NCBI GenBank assembly: GCA_963978905.1
Contig: OZ022259.1
Span: 24,712,068-24,776,067 of the forward strand
Origin: Trichostrongylus colubriformis
Lineage: Eukaryota; Nematoda; Chromadorea; Rhabditida; Trichostrongylidae
Length of the DNA stretch: 64,000 bases
Direction: 5' to 3'
A model generated the notes under the pieces. It was not told where the DNA came from. It saw only the letters and a list, made by a program, of their open reading frames with translations, and ran no database searches. Position numbers and translations under genes: made by a program. Shown here one piece after another: positions 30,901-42,600 of this stretch (the first letter of the stretch is position 1; the number at the start of each line of letters is the position of its first letter).

Positions 30901-33900
30901 GAAATGTATGGAATACTATATTATCCAATCTGTGTACGTCCTTTTTTGCCTTCACTTTCTTGCCTTAATTTCTTTAATGGTGGAGTGTTTTTTGTAGAAC
31001 AAGAAAGAGACTGATTTACATCTTGGGATTTCTGCTCAAGGCCTTGGCATATATAAGGGGTCGAATCGAATAACGCCGAGACCGTTCTTTTCATGGAGCG
31101 AAATCAAAAATATTTCGTTTTATAACAAGAAGGTATGTCCCGCAGAGAAATATAATTTGATCTTTGTAGAAATTCTAATGTCGCCCACTAGTTTCAGTTT
31201 CACATGAAAACGGTTGACAAGTCAAAGATTTCATTTCGTGCTCAGGAGAGGTCCATAAATCCTTCGATTCTCGATTTATGCATAGGAACTCACAACTTGT
31301 ATCTGCGACGGCGTCAGCCGGACACCTTAGAGGTAACTTTCGCCTCTTCAGGTATCTTAGGCTCTTTTCTTGAGGCTATTTTTCGAGATTTATCTGTCTC
31401 CTGAATGAGGTTCAAGGGGTAAAGGGTCACTAGTTATAATGTTGGAGAGTGCACAAACATATGGTAGAGACTGAAGCTAAGGTTTGAGGAGTTGGGCATA
31501 ATGAAAGATCAGCTCAGTTGTACAGAACAGTTTTTCACATTTTCAGGTGCAGCAGATGAAAGCTTTAGCGAAGGAAGAGCGAGCGCGGCGGCAAGTCAGT
31601 TCTTTTTCGGATTTTTGCTTTTCGTTTCTCCTTAACATCGTACTACAAATGGCTCCATTTCGTAAAGCTTTTATGAAATTGTTTCAGCAAGAACTCGCTC
31701 GAATAGCAAGAGAACGTGAGGAACGTCTACAGGTGGAAAATGAACGAAATCAATTGAAGGCTGAAGTAGAAAAAATAGCGGAACAACTTGCACAAGCCAA
31801 GGTAAGGCTCTCTTATAATTTACACAATGTGTAGAGATATTATAAGTAATTAATTGCTTCCATGACATTCTAACGGATAGTTTTGGGTTTGCTCAATTAA
31901 TTTTTCTTAGGAGGCCGCTCGTAAAACCGAAGAAACCGCAGAGCTCCTTGCTGAAAAGGCGCGTGCGAGCGAGCAAGAAACGTTGATGCTCACAAAAAGA
32001 GTCAGTGAGGCAGAAGCGGAATGTCATCGATTGCAAATGAACCATGTTAAGGTACCGTCTCTTCGAAACTTTATGACGTCTATGTTTGTTTGTCGTTATT
32101 TTGTTTCGACCACCTCCACAAGTGCCACGGTGTTACGTGGAATTTTTCTAGCTGATTGCAGATAGCAGTTTATTCATTCGATCTTTTTTCTAGTCGGAGG
32201 AAGCATTAATGAGAATGGAGCGCAAGGCTCGTGAGGCTGAGCTTTATGCACAAAGAATATCAATGTCACTAGCAGATGTGAATACTAAACCACACTATGC
32301 GAGTCACGCACTGATTACTGAGCCTACTGTACGTTGCTTCTTGCTTACGAACCTTATCTTGTAAGCTGCTTTATTTCCACGGATCTGGCCCATGACTTGT
32401 CTTCAGATTTGGCCCTTGACAAATATGGCTCTGCAAGGTACGCTTTCTCACCATCAACTAATGGTGTCTGCCGGCTCTCAGGAAGGTGATCGATCAGCGA
32501 TTTCCGACCGCTTATCGATTCATGCGTCACAGCATCCTTCTGCGATTAGCTCAATGTATAGATCAGTCCCACCCAACTTAGCCCAGGTTTGTAATCGCAT
32601 GGTGTTGCCCTCGAATTGTGCTGGATAGTGGATAGCTTTTCTTTCAGATTACTCATGCTCCACCTCCAGATCCATCGGTTAACCAACGACTTGAGTTTCA
32701 TAATTTGCGGGTAGAACTTGAAAAATCTAGGTGAGCCCACTGATTATTTTTGAGGTTTTGATAAAGCCGGAAACATACTTGTTTTTTTTGAGCTACAACG
32801 CTTATTTGTAGGCAAGATTTCTCTGAGAAAGCTCGACTGTTCAAAGAAAGGTTGGACAATTTCCGAAATGAAATAGATGCGATGAAAAGGGAGGACAGGC
32901 AGACGGAGCACGATGTTATCCATATTCACAACGTGCATAATGGCTTCGATAAATTCACAACATTAAGAATGGTGAGTGCTTATAATTTTTAATTTTTTCA
33001 TGCCTTTTTCAAATTCCAAGTTTCTCCTAATTTCTACCGTACTGCCATAGAGTCATGTTTTTGATTGCTGTTCTTCAGGTCAAGAATCTTGTATTTCCAA
33101 AGATTCACTTGCATTCTACATCAATTTGTGATAACATAATCACGGATCTCTTGTTTACCCTCTAGCGCTGATTTCTGGGCCTAGTAGCCCCTCGTAGTGC
33201 CTTTGAGCGTTGTGTTTTCACATTCCTCAAAAAAAAATCAAATTATTTCTTTGGCCATACTCATCGGCCAAAATGGCGGTCCTTCAGTAGGGTGTTGTTT
33301 GCGATTTCTTGAATATTTCCTTAGATATCCGTTTGAAAAAGAAGTTTATGAGATTTTTTATTCAGATTCTTTTTATTTTATGAGATCCGATCTTGTGCGT
33401 AATAGTAACCCTTCATTACATTCCGTAAGATTTTTGAACGCTTTCGATTTTTAGCATAAGTCGAAGAGTGCTAGTTCTCTTGAATCCTGCTATGAGTTAC
33501 AGTCATGGTACTGGTGAGTTTACATGTTGTGTGAGTGCTCAAAACACGGACAGTGACGAAGAACTAGCTCCAGTGGCATGATTCGGTACATTCGAGAAAA
33601 TGCGTTTCGCCTACCCATTCACTGGCTTTCGCTTTTGCGAATATCTTGGGGCTCGACGTTCTTCAGATGTCTGTTAGGACGCAAGAGGCACGTTAAGACT
33701 CTTCGGTCAGGTCAGATCACGCGGTAAGGCGGCGGCAACGCTCACTTCCGCGCGTCCAATCTAATAAGGCACAAGAGGTGCGCGGCGACACAATTCGCGC
33801 GTCGTGGTGACCTAGCTGGACAGTCGTGACGTCATCCCAAGGACGCTGTGGGATACCTTAAATCGCTCGGTATATCAACGTGAAGTTGAAGTTTTTGAGG

Positions 33901-34584
33901 CACGAATATGTGTACATTTTAAAATAAGAAGTTTTGGATAATTCTGATCGAGTTCGTTGGGTTCTTTGAAAATTTTTCAAAATTGAGTTTGCTATTGCAT
34001 GAGCATGTTTCCCAACTGCGTTGTTTGTTTTTACAGTCTGTCATGTGTGGTTTGTTTAATGTTTTTGTAGAATTTCAAGTGGTTAAATAGCCGTTTGGTG
34101 GTATAAATGTTAACTCGGGGAAAAAAGCACCAGTTTATTTCTCAATCCCATTTCAAGCTGCGAGAGTACTTCAATAATGCTTTTGTGCGGTCTTGTCAGG
34201 CCTCAGCCTACTCGCGGGGAAGCAGATGTTGGTTTTGGGACAGTGCTAATGGTTTATTTAATAGTGTTAAATAATTGAGACAAGGTCATTATCCCTCGAC
34301 ATGCTTTTCCTGTCGCACTTATGTGTTCCTGAATGCATGAAATTGCGCGCTGGTGTTGACATATTCCCTCTCCCAGCTATCGGGCTCAATGATTCGATTA
34401 GGTTTCGCATATCAGAAACAGTGCATACGAAGTAACTACTACAAGCTCTCCTGGTGGTGACGTTTCCGTTTGAAGTGCTGTTGATCTTAAGTGCTCGCAA
34501 TTACTGATTACGAACAGCAATATATATTTTCAGAGTTCTCGTGGTACTCCGAAGCAACGCGTTGAAGTCTTCGAAGGGCTGTGA
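27908..34584 (+). CDS. nfm-1: merlin (NF2 / NFM-1), FERM-domain tumour suppressor homologue
   Basis: Merlin links membrane proteins to the cell cortex and restrains growth signalling (Hippo pathway). Sixteen exons join in frame to 612 residues (human about 595): 27908-28003, 29448-29576, 29651-29749, 30129-30242, 30597-30739, 30858-30933, 30998-31132, 31198-31332, 31547-31594, 31688-31801, 31911-32051, 32194-32328, 32407-32586, 32648-32730, 32812-32971 and 34534-34584. The FERM domain covers about residues 12-310 ([39 protein letters not shown]). Next come a charged coiled coil (about 310-430), a variable linker, and a C-terminal helix ending [15 protein letters not shown] at 171-177 aligns with the merlin blue box YQMTPEM, which ezrin/radixin/moesin lack, so merlin is preferred over ERM. 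The start lies just after a TGCTAG acceptor, as at a trans-splice site. The last intron is 1.56 kb. Confidence 0.93.
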
Positions 34585-35560
34585 CGGTTTATTTCTTTTG
34601 TGGAACCCTTTTTTTAATCCTTTGATTGTACTCCCTCGTAAACTTCTAGCTCCACAAACTGCATTATAGCTCAAAAAATTGCTGCGAGTGCTGACAACTA
34701 CTATCATTATTGTTTACTATACTGCATATTGTACACATTGGTTATCAAATTATCAGCATTCTATCTTATAATAGAATTGCTCTGATCTGTATGAAGTTTT
34801 TTTCGTTCTCGTAATTTGCAACCTCACTTGATATGTTTGCAAGCGGTGCCTTCGATAAGTTGCACTGCCGAAAAATCACCGATTTCCCACTAATATTTTT
34901 CGCTTCTTGCTTCCAGCATGCTCAGTTTCACCATAAGTGCTGAAAGCATAACTTTGAACTTTCGGATACCGACATTTTCCAATACTTTCACATCCCTCTT
35001 AATACATTTGCGAGAATGATCATGGATCTTTATTTTCTGTTTAGGTCATTCATGTCGGTTTTATATAGTTTTTTCTAATTTTTCCATTGGTTTTGAAGCC
35101 ATTTTTGTGATTTCGCTCAGATAGTCATGTTGTGATAGCTTCATGTTTTTTTCTTTTTTTATGTGTGGTTTATGAACCGAACGATTTTGAACTAATCACG
35201 TTTGATATACATGCTAAGCCGTTGCCGAACCCTTTGCTCAGTTAAAGTTTGCTTAAGCCATCATACGAGAGAGATTGTGACCTTACTTAACGCTGAAAAT
35301 TGGTGCCTTACATGTTTTCAGTGATCAGGTGTGCTTTTTGTTGGTTGTTCTATAAAATGTCAATTCTTCGTAAATCAGCTGGAGAGAATTTGGCTCTCAG
35401 TGTGCCAGAATATTTCTGCAATCAGACCTTCTTGTATGATGATCTGTTCGGAGCGGTCATGAGCACATACCGATCATAAGAAAGTGCGCTGTACATGAGT
35501 GGCCTATTGGAGTGTTAAAACTAGTTTCAAGGTAAAACTATACACCATCCCGCGATTGGG
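34585..35560. other. intergenic region between merlin and THOC5
   Basis: This 976-bp stretch holds the merlin 3' end and the THOC5 upstream region. No gene or clear repeat is seen. The spacing is larger than that of typical nematode operons, so co-transcription is not indicated. Confidence 0.6.
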
Positions 35561-38500
35561 ATGACAGCCAAAAGAAGTGGAGGTTCTGTGGACAAGTCAC
35601 CAGCTGTCAGGAAACCTAAGTTGGCCGATCCACCTGCACCGGTCATCGAGCCATCGGTAAGTCTTGGAAGTCTGTGACTTTCCAAAGTGGGGGTTTATAG
35701 CGGTCAGCAGAAATGTGTGTTATTCCTCCACTTTTCACTGATTTTTCTTATGGTTGCAAACTCGGAACTGTACCACAGATTTGATTCTTGTGAAACGATA
35801 AGGTAGCAAGTGGGCACATAATCCCCCAGACAACTATTCAAGGTTACTTCTCTTATCGTGGATAGCCTGAGCTGAAAAGTTATGCCGTTATACTATGGTG
35901 AGCCCTTGCAACGGAGCTGTTACACCCATTTCAACTAAGAAGCAGCTTATATAAATAGTTTGCTACATATAGGGAGATAGTGTCCTCTAGTAGATTCATT
36001 TTTACCCAATACTACCGGTGATTACAGAGGGATAATCTTGGTTATGCATTTCTGCATCGTTGTTAGCTTCTTGCACGCTGTCGTTACCTCATCTATTATG
36101 TGCCCAGTAGCGTGCGGATATGCTCTTTTGTCCCATATGGCGCAGGATGCTTCTAAACCTCAGATTTCTTGAAAATTAGTGACAATGGGTAGTGCTCGCG
36201 TGACTCCTGAAAGTATTGGTCGTTGGTAATAAGCTATTTTTGCATAACAATCCGTTGTTCATTTTCAAGGAGTTGTACAAGTTGGAAGATGAACTTGCAC
36301 GCTCAACAACACACGCTGAACTTGAAAAGTGTTTTCTGCGAGAATCAGCTATGTTGAGAGCTGCTCTGCAGAAATTCATAGACGGTGATACTGAGGTGAG
36401 CAGCAACGTCATTTTTTTTTTGATTTTTTTGATTTGTTTCAATAGTTATCGAACCACATCCAGTATAAATTGTGTAGTAAAGCCGGATTCATACTTTGCG
36501 GTGCCGGCGGCAGTGCGTGGCTGCATGTCTCTGCGTCTCAGGCCATGCCCCTTGTCTCGTTGTCTGCGTCGTTTCTGCGCCACCCCCGCTACTCTACTTC
36601 GTTGCTTGTGAACTCACCGACACCTGCCGAAGCAAAGTATGAAAGCGGCCTAAATGGACTCAAATCGTAAGAAGTTCTGTTCCTATTCATTTCTCGAAAC
36701 GGGCACCTTATCGATGCATTCAATTGGTCGGTTGTAATGTTACTAAAAATGCCAGCATATAAACCTGTTGATGATAATTTCAGCCTTGTAGCTCTAGTGT
36801 ACTGCTCAATGTCATCCAGATGCGTAGATGCTCGAGAATCGCGCATTATGCAACAGCGCAGCTTCGTTCCGAAACAAATGCGAGACTTGAACAGGTAAGA
36901 TCGATTTGGGTTAAGTCGGAGGTGAGGAGCTTCCAACTTGTCATTTTTAATAGGTATTCTCCAAAAACAGTATTACAACCTGATGGAAATTCAGGTAGAA
37001 GCGAAATATTTGCATCTCCAAAACTCATCAAGCGAAATACAACATCTACAAAAAGAAATCAGTCGTTGCTTACAATTCAGGTTGGTTTTCTGTGTAGGAG
37101 TGTATGGAGCCTTGGGCTCAGCAATGCCAGTAATTAAAAATCAAATCATCACAATGTGGCAGCGCTACAAAGCGGCTATTGAAGCGTTTTATATCGTGCA
37201 TACGTTTTATTGTGCCCCGATAGGCATGGAGGAATTCAGGGCAGAAGTTTTCACTCGTGGTCTTTGAGGAGGGGGTTGTAGTCTTCTCACTTGAAAGGTT
37301 TGTTATGGGTATCGGCAGCGGTGTGCCCACATCTTGTTCTATAGGATTTCTTTCATGTTTTTACCGTCTATTTTTATAAGTTTTTGTTGCTGATTCCCAT
37401 AAATTTGGCACGTATAGCGCTGGCGACGAAGAAATTGATCTGATCCCACTGGATGAGTTCTACGCACAGGCTCCTGAAGGCGTTTCAAGGCCAGAGGTGA
37501 CCAGGACGAATGAGCACGAGCAACGCTTAGCAAGGTTGACATGGGAGATTGCACAACGAAAAGCGTAAGTTCTTTCTTTCGGGTTTTTTTTTCCATGGAT
37601 TCTTTTCGGTCGACTCATTGTTACAAGTTTTTTTGCACTTGATCGCATGTTTCTATGCCCAGTTTTTCAGATTGGTCGACACATTGACGGAGCAGGAGGG
37701 CCGTCGAAATGTTCTTATCAGCAGTATTAATGGCAAAGAGCAGCGGCTGAAAAGCCTTCGATCAAAGATTTCCCTCCTAATAACGGTACGTGAAGCATTT
37801 TAATAGTTATGTACACTTTCCGAGCTTTAGGACTGGTTTGTCCGAGTCTTTGAGAAATTCTTGCGACTGTCGCTGTTAGCGGTCGCCCTTATATAGTTCC
37901 CTGGATAGAAATGGTTTTCGTATGCCAAATTTCAGGCCGCCAAACCAGTTCAAGAAGCGTTAGGAGTCGGAAATGCTTCTGCGTCATCTGCAGAGCAGCG
38001 GGCACTGTTTTCTTTGCTACCCCACGACCTGTCGGTTTTATACGTCCAAGCAGAAGCGTACAGAGACATCATGGAAGGTAATTCTCAGTTCCTCAGTGTT
38101 TGATATTGACTTCATTTTACTCTACTGGAGTGCCAATGCCACTGCTTCGCTAGATATGTGACGAGTCATAAGACCAAGATGACTAGTTTCAATAGTTGCT
38201 GTTTAAAGACACCGGAAGGGGTAATGTTGGTAGATTTTGGAATATGAATGAGAGTGTTCAACAGTGCAACAGTGGAGAAATAACGAAATAAAGGCGAAAA
38301 AACCGAGAAACAGGGAACCCGAAACTCTTCTCTCTCGATCCCCTTTGCGTCACTAGCTAGGTGTACGCTGCAGGCTAGGCTAATAAGCCGGCCACGAACT
38401 TTACTCCGCCCTGGCCGCAACACGCCCGGCTGATGAACTGCAGAATGACACGCCGTGCTGCGGGATCGTGATAAACCCCTTCTACGCTTTTTCCCGCTAC

Positions 38501-39628
38501 ACATCACCTCTTTTGAAGTAATGTTTGTTATCAGAAAACATGTGCTCGCAGTTCTCACTTTTTCCTTACCTCTCCCGGTGCCTTTAAATAAGTGCACGAG
38601 TGACTCTCTTGGTAAGTCGATGAGTAATTACATGGGCAGCTCGATAAGTAACTGAAATGAATGGGGTGCTCTATTGTTACTGAATGAGTATTCACATGGG
38701 TAGTGAATGGGTAACTTGATGAGTAATCGTAATGGCGGCTGTTGATGCAGCAATACGGCATACCACTGGTCCCATCGTAGCTTTCATAGTTTTGACAGGC
38801 AATGTGAAAGGGTCCTTCAGAAGAAGAGAAAAGGTAAAAAAGAGACCTATAATCATCCTTCTGAAAGACCATCATTCTGAAAGCAAAACTAAATCTCAAA
38901 AAATCGTTCGCTTTCCCACTAACTAGTAAACATACAAATAAATAAGGAACACAATAGGATGGCATGAATTAACGACTTTAGGTCGCAGAATATCTGTTTA
39001 CACTTGCCTTATAAAGTGAATAACTAACTTGTCAATATATTATATATATATACACTTTGTTCCAGCTTTACCTTTTTTTTCAAGACACAAACTTACAAGT
39101 AGTGATTCGTGGAGATGCAAATGAAGCATTGCGATTGAATCGGCAGCAGAAATTGGAGGCTGAAGAGAAGGAAATGAGCGATGATGATGGTTTGTTTCTT
39201 CGGAATAGCAACAGAACTGCTCTCTGGCGCAGATGTATGTATTACCTATACTTAGAGCTGTTGTAGAAGCCAGCGATAATGATGAGCGACAATCAAGTGT
39301 GGTATCAGATCGACTGGAGCTAAATAAGAAGGAGGTTACTCAACCACATCCGATTTTCTTGAAAATCGACATAGGATGTCAAGGTGTGCACGCGCTTCTG
39401 ATATTATTATTCTGAACTTTTCAAGAACAGAAGTGCTGGTAAAGATTAACTATAGAATTTTTCAGATGATGTAAAGGTCGCTCTGAAATTATTTTATCTG
39501 CCAGAATTGCGGGTGACATGCATGAAATACAAAATCACTGGCAAATTGCCTACACATGGGTTAGTTCTTTTTGGATTGTTGAACTCTAGATGTTTTATGA
39601 GGTTTCTCGATTACTTTATCGTGTCAAT

Positions 39629-39679
<51 letters not shown>

Positions 39680-42600
39680 TTCATTCATTCATTTATTTAC
39701 TTGTTTATTTGTTTATTTATTCATTTATTTATTCCTGTAGTTTCTGTAGTTTCAAACTTTTCAGTGGTATTTCTGCACATGAAAACCTACTTGATTCACT
39801 ATTCCCTGGTGATGATGGAATGGAATGCCCCAATCCTATTGGAGCAGCTAAATTAGCTCAACTGAAGTATGTTCTTGTCTGGCGTATTGAATCTATATGT
39901 GAGAGCTTTGGTTCCAAACACAGTCACTTGTTTCTCCAAGCGCTAGTGCGATATGCATAGCTTGGCTTGGCGTTGACTTTTACTTTTGACTCTCATCACT
40001 TCACTTTATGAACGCTCGCATAGGCGCGTATCGTTTTAAGCAGTTAGTACGTCGCGATTTCGCGTGCGGCATGCAACGCAATGCTTCGAAGCCGGGTACG
40101 ACGCATGTAGGTGGGCTCTAAAACGATTACAATTGAAGTGGGACGTATGAGGGAAATTCTTCAGGACCCAAGTATTGGGTTGAGGAATAAGTCTCCGCGG
40201 TTTTTCTTCAACCCCGTTTTTCATTGTTCATTGTTTCCTCCACCTTTCGACAAAGCTTATATATGCTTTCGATAAAGCTTTTTTTCTGCTCTACAAAATG
40301 ATACTATCTGTTTTTCGATTCCTTCAACAACCTGACATGAGGTGTGGAAATGAAGTAAGTTGAAGGCAAAAAATTGGCATTTGCGCACCTCATCTTCCTC
40401 GTCTGCCGTCGAGATCAAAAATTCGTGTGTATATGTTTTCGATAGAGCTTTCTCAGCTCTACAAAACAGTACTACTTTTTATTTAAATCGCTCGACTTTT
40501 TGCCATTTTTAAGACCCACAAATGCAGTACTCGCGAAAGTGTGCACTTTCGTTATCTCCTGTTCTTCGCCTACCATCGAGATCGAAGAAAATATACAGGA
40601 GTACATTCGATGGAGCTCTTCTTGCTCTACAAGATGATACCATACTTCTTTTGTATCCTCCCATATTTTAGCATCTGGTAAGAAGTTTCCACCTGTTTTT
40701 CAATTCAAAGCGTCATGAAAATGAATTTTTTGACAGAATGTTTTGTATCAATCGATAGAGCTCTTTTCGCTCTGCAAGATAGTACTTAGGGTTTTCGTTC
40801 GAATTCATTTTGCCATTTTTTAAAGTATTTAAAAGTCGACGAAATTGAGCATTTTTGACACCATGTGACGAAAATGCTCGATATCGTCGACTTTTAAATG
40901 ATTTGAAACTGGCAAAAATTAATTCGAACAAAAACCGTAAATACAGTTTTGTAGAGCGAAAAGAGCTCTGTCGAATGATGTAAACACTCTGTCAAAAGTA
41001 TTCATTTTCATGACGCAATTTTGAATTGAAAACATGTAAAAACTAATTCCTACATGCTAAAATGTGAGAGGATACAAAAGAAGAGTGGTATCATCTTGTA
41101 GAGCAAAAAAAGCTCTATCGAATGCATATATGAATATCCTCTCCAATCTCGATGGCAGGCGAGGAAGAGGAGATAACGAAAGTGCACACCTTCGCGAGTA
41201 TTGCATTTGTGGGTGTTAAAAATAGCAAAAAGTCGAGCTATTTGTATAAAAAAGAGTACCGTGTTGTAGAGCTGAAAAAGCTCTATCGAAAACATATACA
41301 CGTAGCAAATTCCAACTTCTCTCTTCGTGGAACCTCGGCATTGATATTATTTTGCTATATCTTGAGCCACGTTTAGGCCTTTGAGCAAGACGATCTGGTC
41401 GAAACGTTAGGCCGCCAATAAACATTCCACCTAACAACCTCGTTGGCATAACAGAACAAGTTTCGAAATAATATACACGTAGATTTTTGATCTCGACGGC
41501 GGACGAGGAAAATGAGGTACGCAAATGCCAATTTTTTGCCTTTAGCTTACTTCATTTCCAGACCTCATAAATATTAGGTTGTTGAAGGAATAGAAAAACA
41601 GATAGTATCCTTTTGTAGAGCAAGAAAAGCTCTATCGAAAGCATATATAAGCTTTGTCGAAAGATGAAGGAAACAGTGTGAAAAACTGGGTTAAAAAATA
41701 CCGCGGGAACTTATTCCTCAACCCAATACACAGGACGACCCTGGCTTACACGCAACGCGTCGCGCTCTCATGGCGGAATGGCAAATTGTAGAGTCGCTGG
41801 GTTGATTCGATACATATCCAATTAATTTGTTCACAGTGTATTGCTGCTGTCTATGAAATTATTGTGAGTTGTTTCAGGATCGGTGTGGATTCATTCGCAA
41901 GTAAATATGGCCGCCCGTATCGATTCGTGCAAGCGCTAACAGGATCAGCCTCGTTGAGTGGAAGGGACTCACCATCAAAGATTGACACTAGTGGCATTCA
42001 ACTTGCTGATGTATTACACGATGTTGTGAAAGCTATCCGCGATCGTGTGTGGGCACGGGTGAAGCTTGTCCGTGAATTGGTCGAACTAGGCTAGTGTTTT
42101 TTTCCGAAAACTTTCCTCGTTATTGAATGATGTCTGCATCTTTGGATTTCATTGGAAGTGCGTCCATGATATTTTGCTTTGTACACTTTGTATACTATGA
42201 ATTCACGTTTAAGAATCATCACCTATGGATGCAATTCGGTCAATCGACGTCCCACTGAAAATGGTAACGCAGATCACCTCATTCAAAATGATTGATGAAG
42301 AGACGTTCATGGTATGCACCCTTATAGTTGAATGTCTTTAATCGGTTTTTATGTGTATACAAGTACTGCAATAGAACCTAGTTTGTTGCAGTCATCAGTG
42401 ACGACAGACCTGAGGCTGCTTGCGTCACGCGAGAAGGGACCGTTTTTCTATCTAGCGACTCTGGTGAACAAATCGTCGGATCTCAAGTGAGTGTTGTTGC
42501 TTTGCTTTGTGATGTAGCACTTTGGTTTGAATTCCGAAGCGTCAGTTTTCGATCTTGGTTCGCTCGGATTCCATCAGACGCGTGAAATCAAAAAATGTGT

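Noticed and set aside
33079..33165. Alternative last exon of merlin in phase 0
   Set aside because: It follows a good acceptor and ends in TAG, but lacks the ERM/merlin C-terminal signature, which is present in the exon at 34534-34584.
39507..39856. Long open frames of repeated Leu-Phe-Ile-Tyr
   Set aside because: They are translations of the ATTT microsatellite inside a THOC5 intron.
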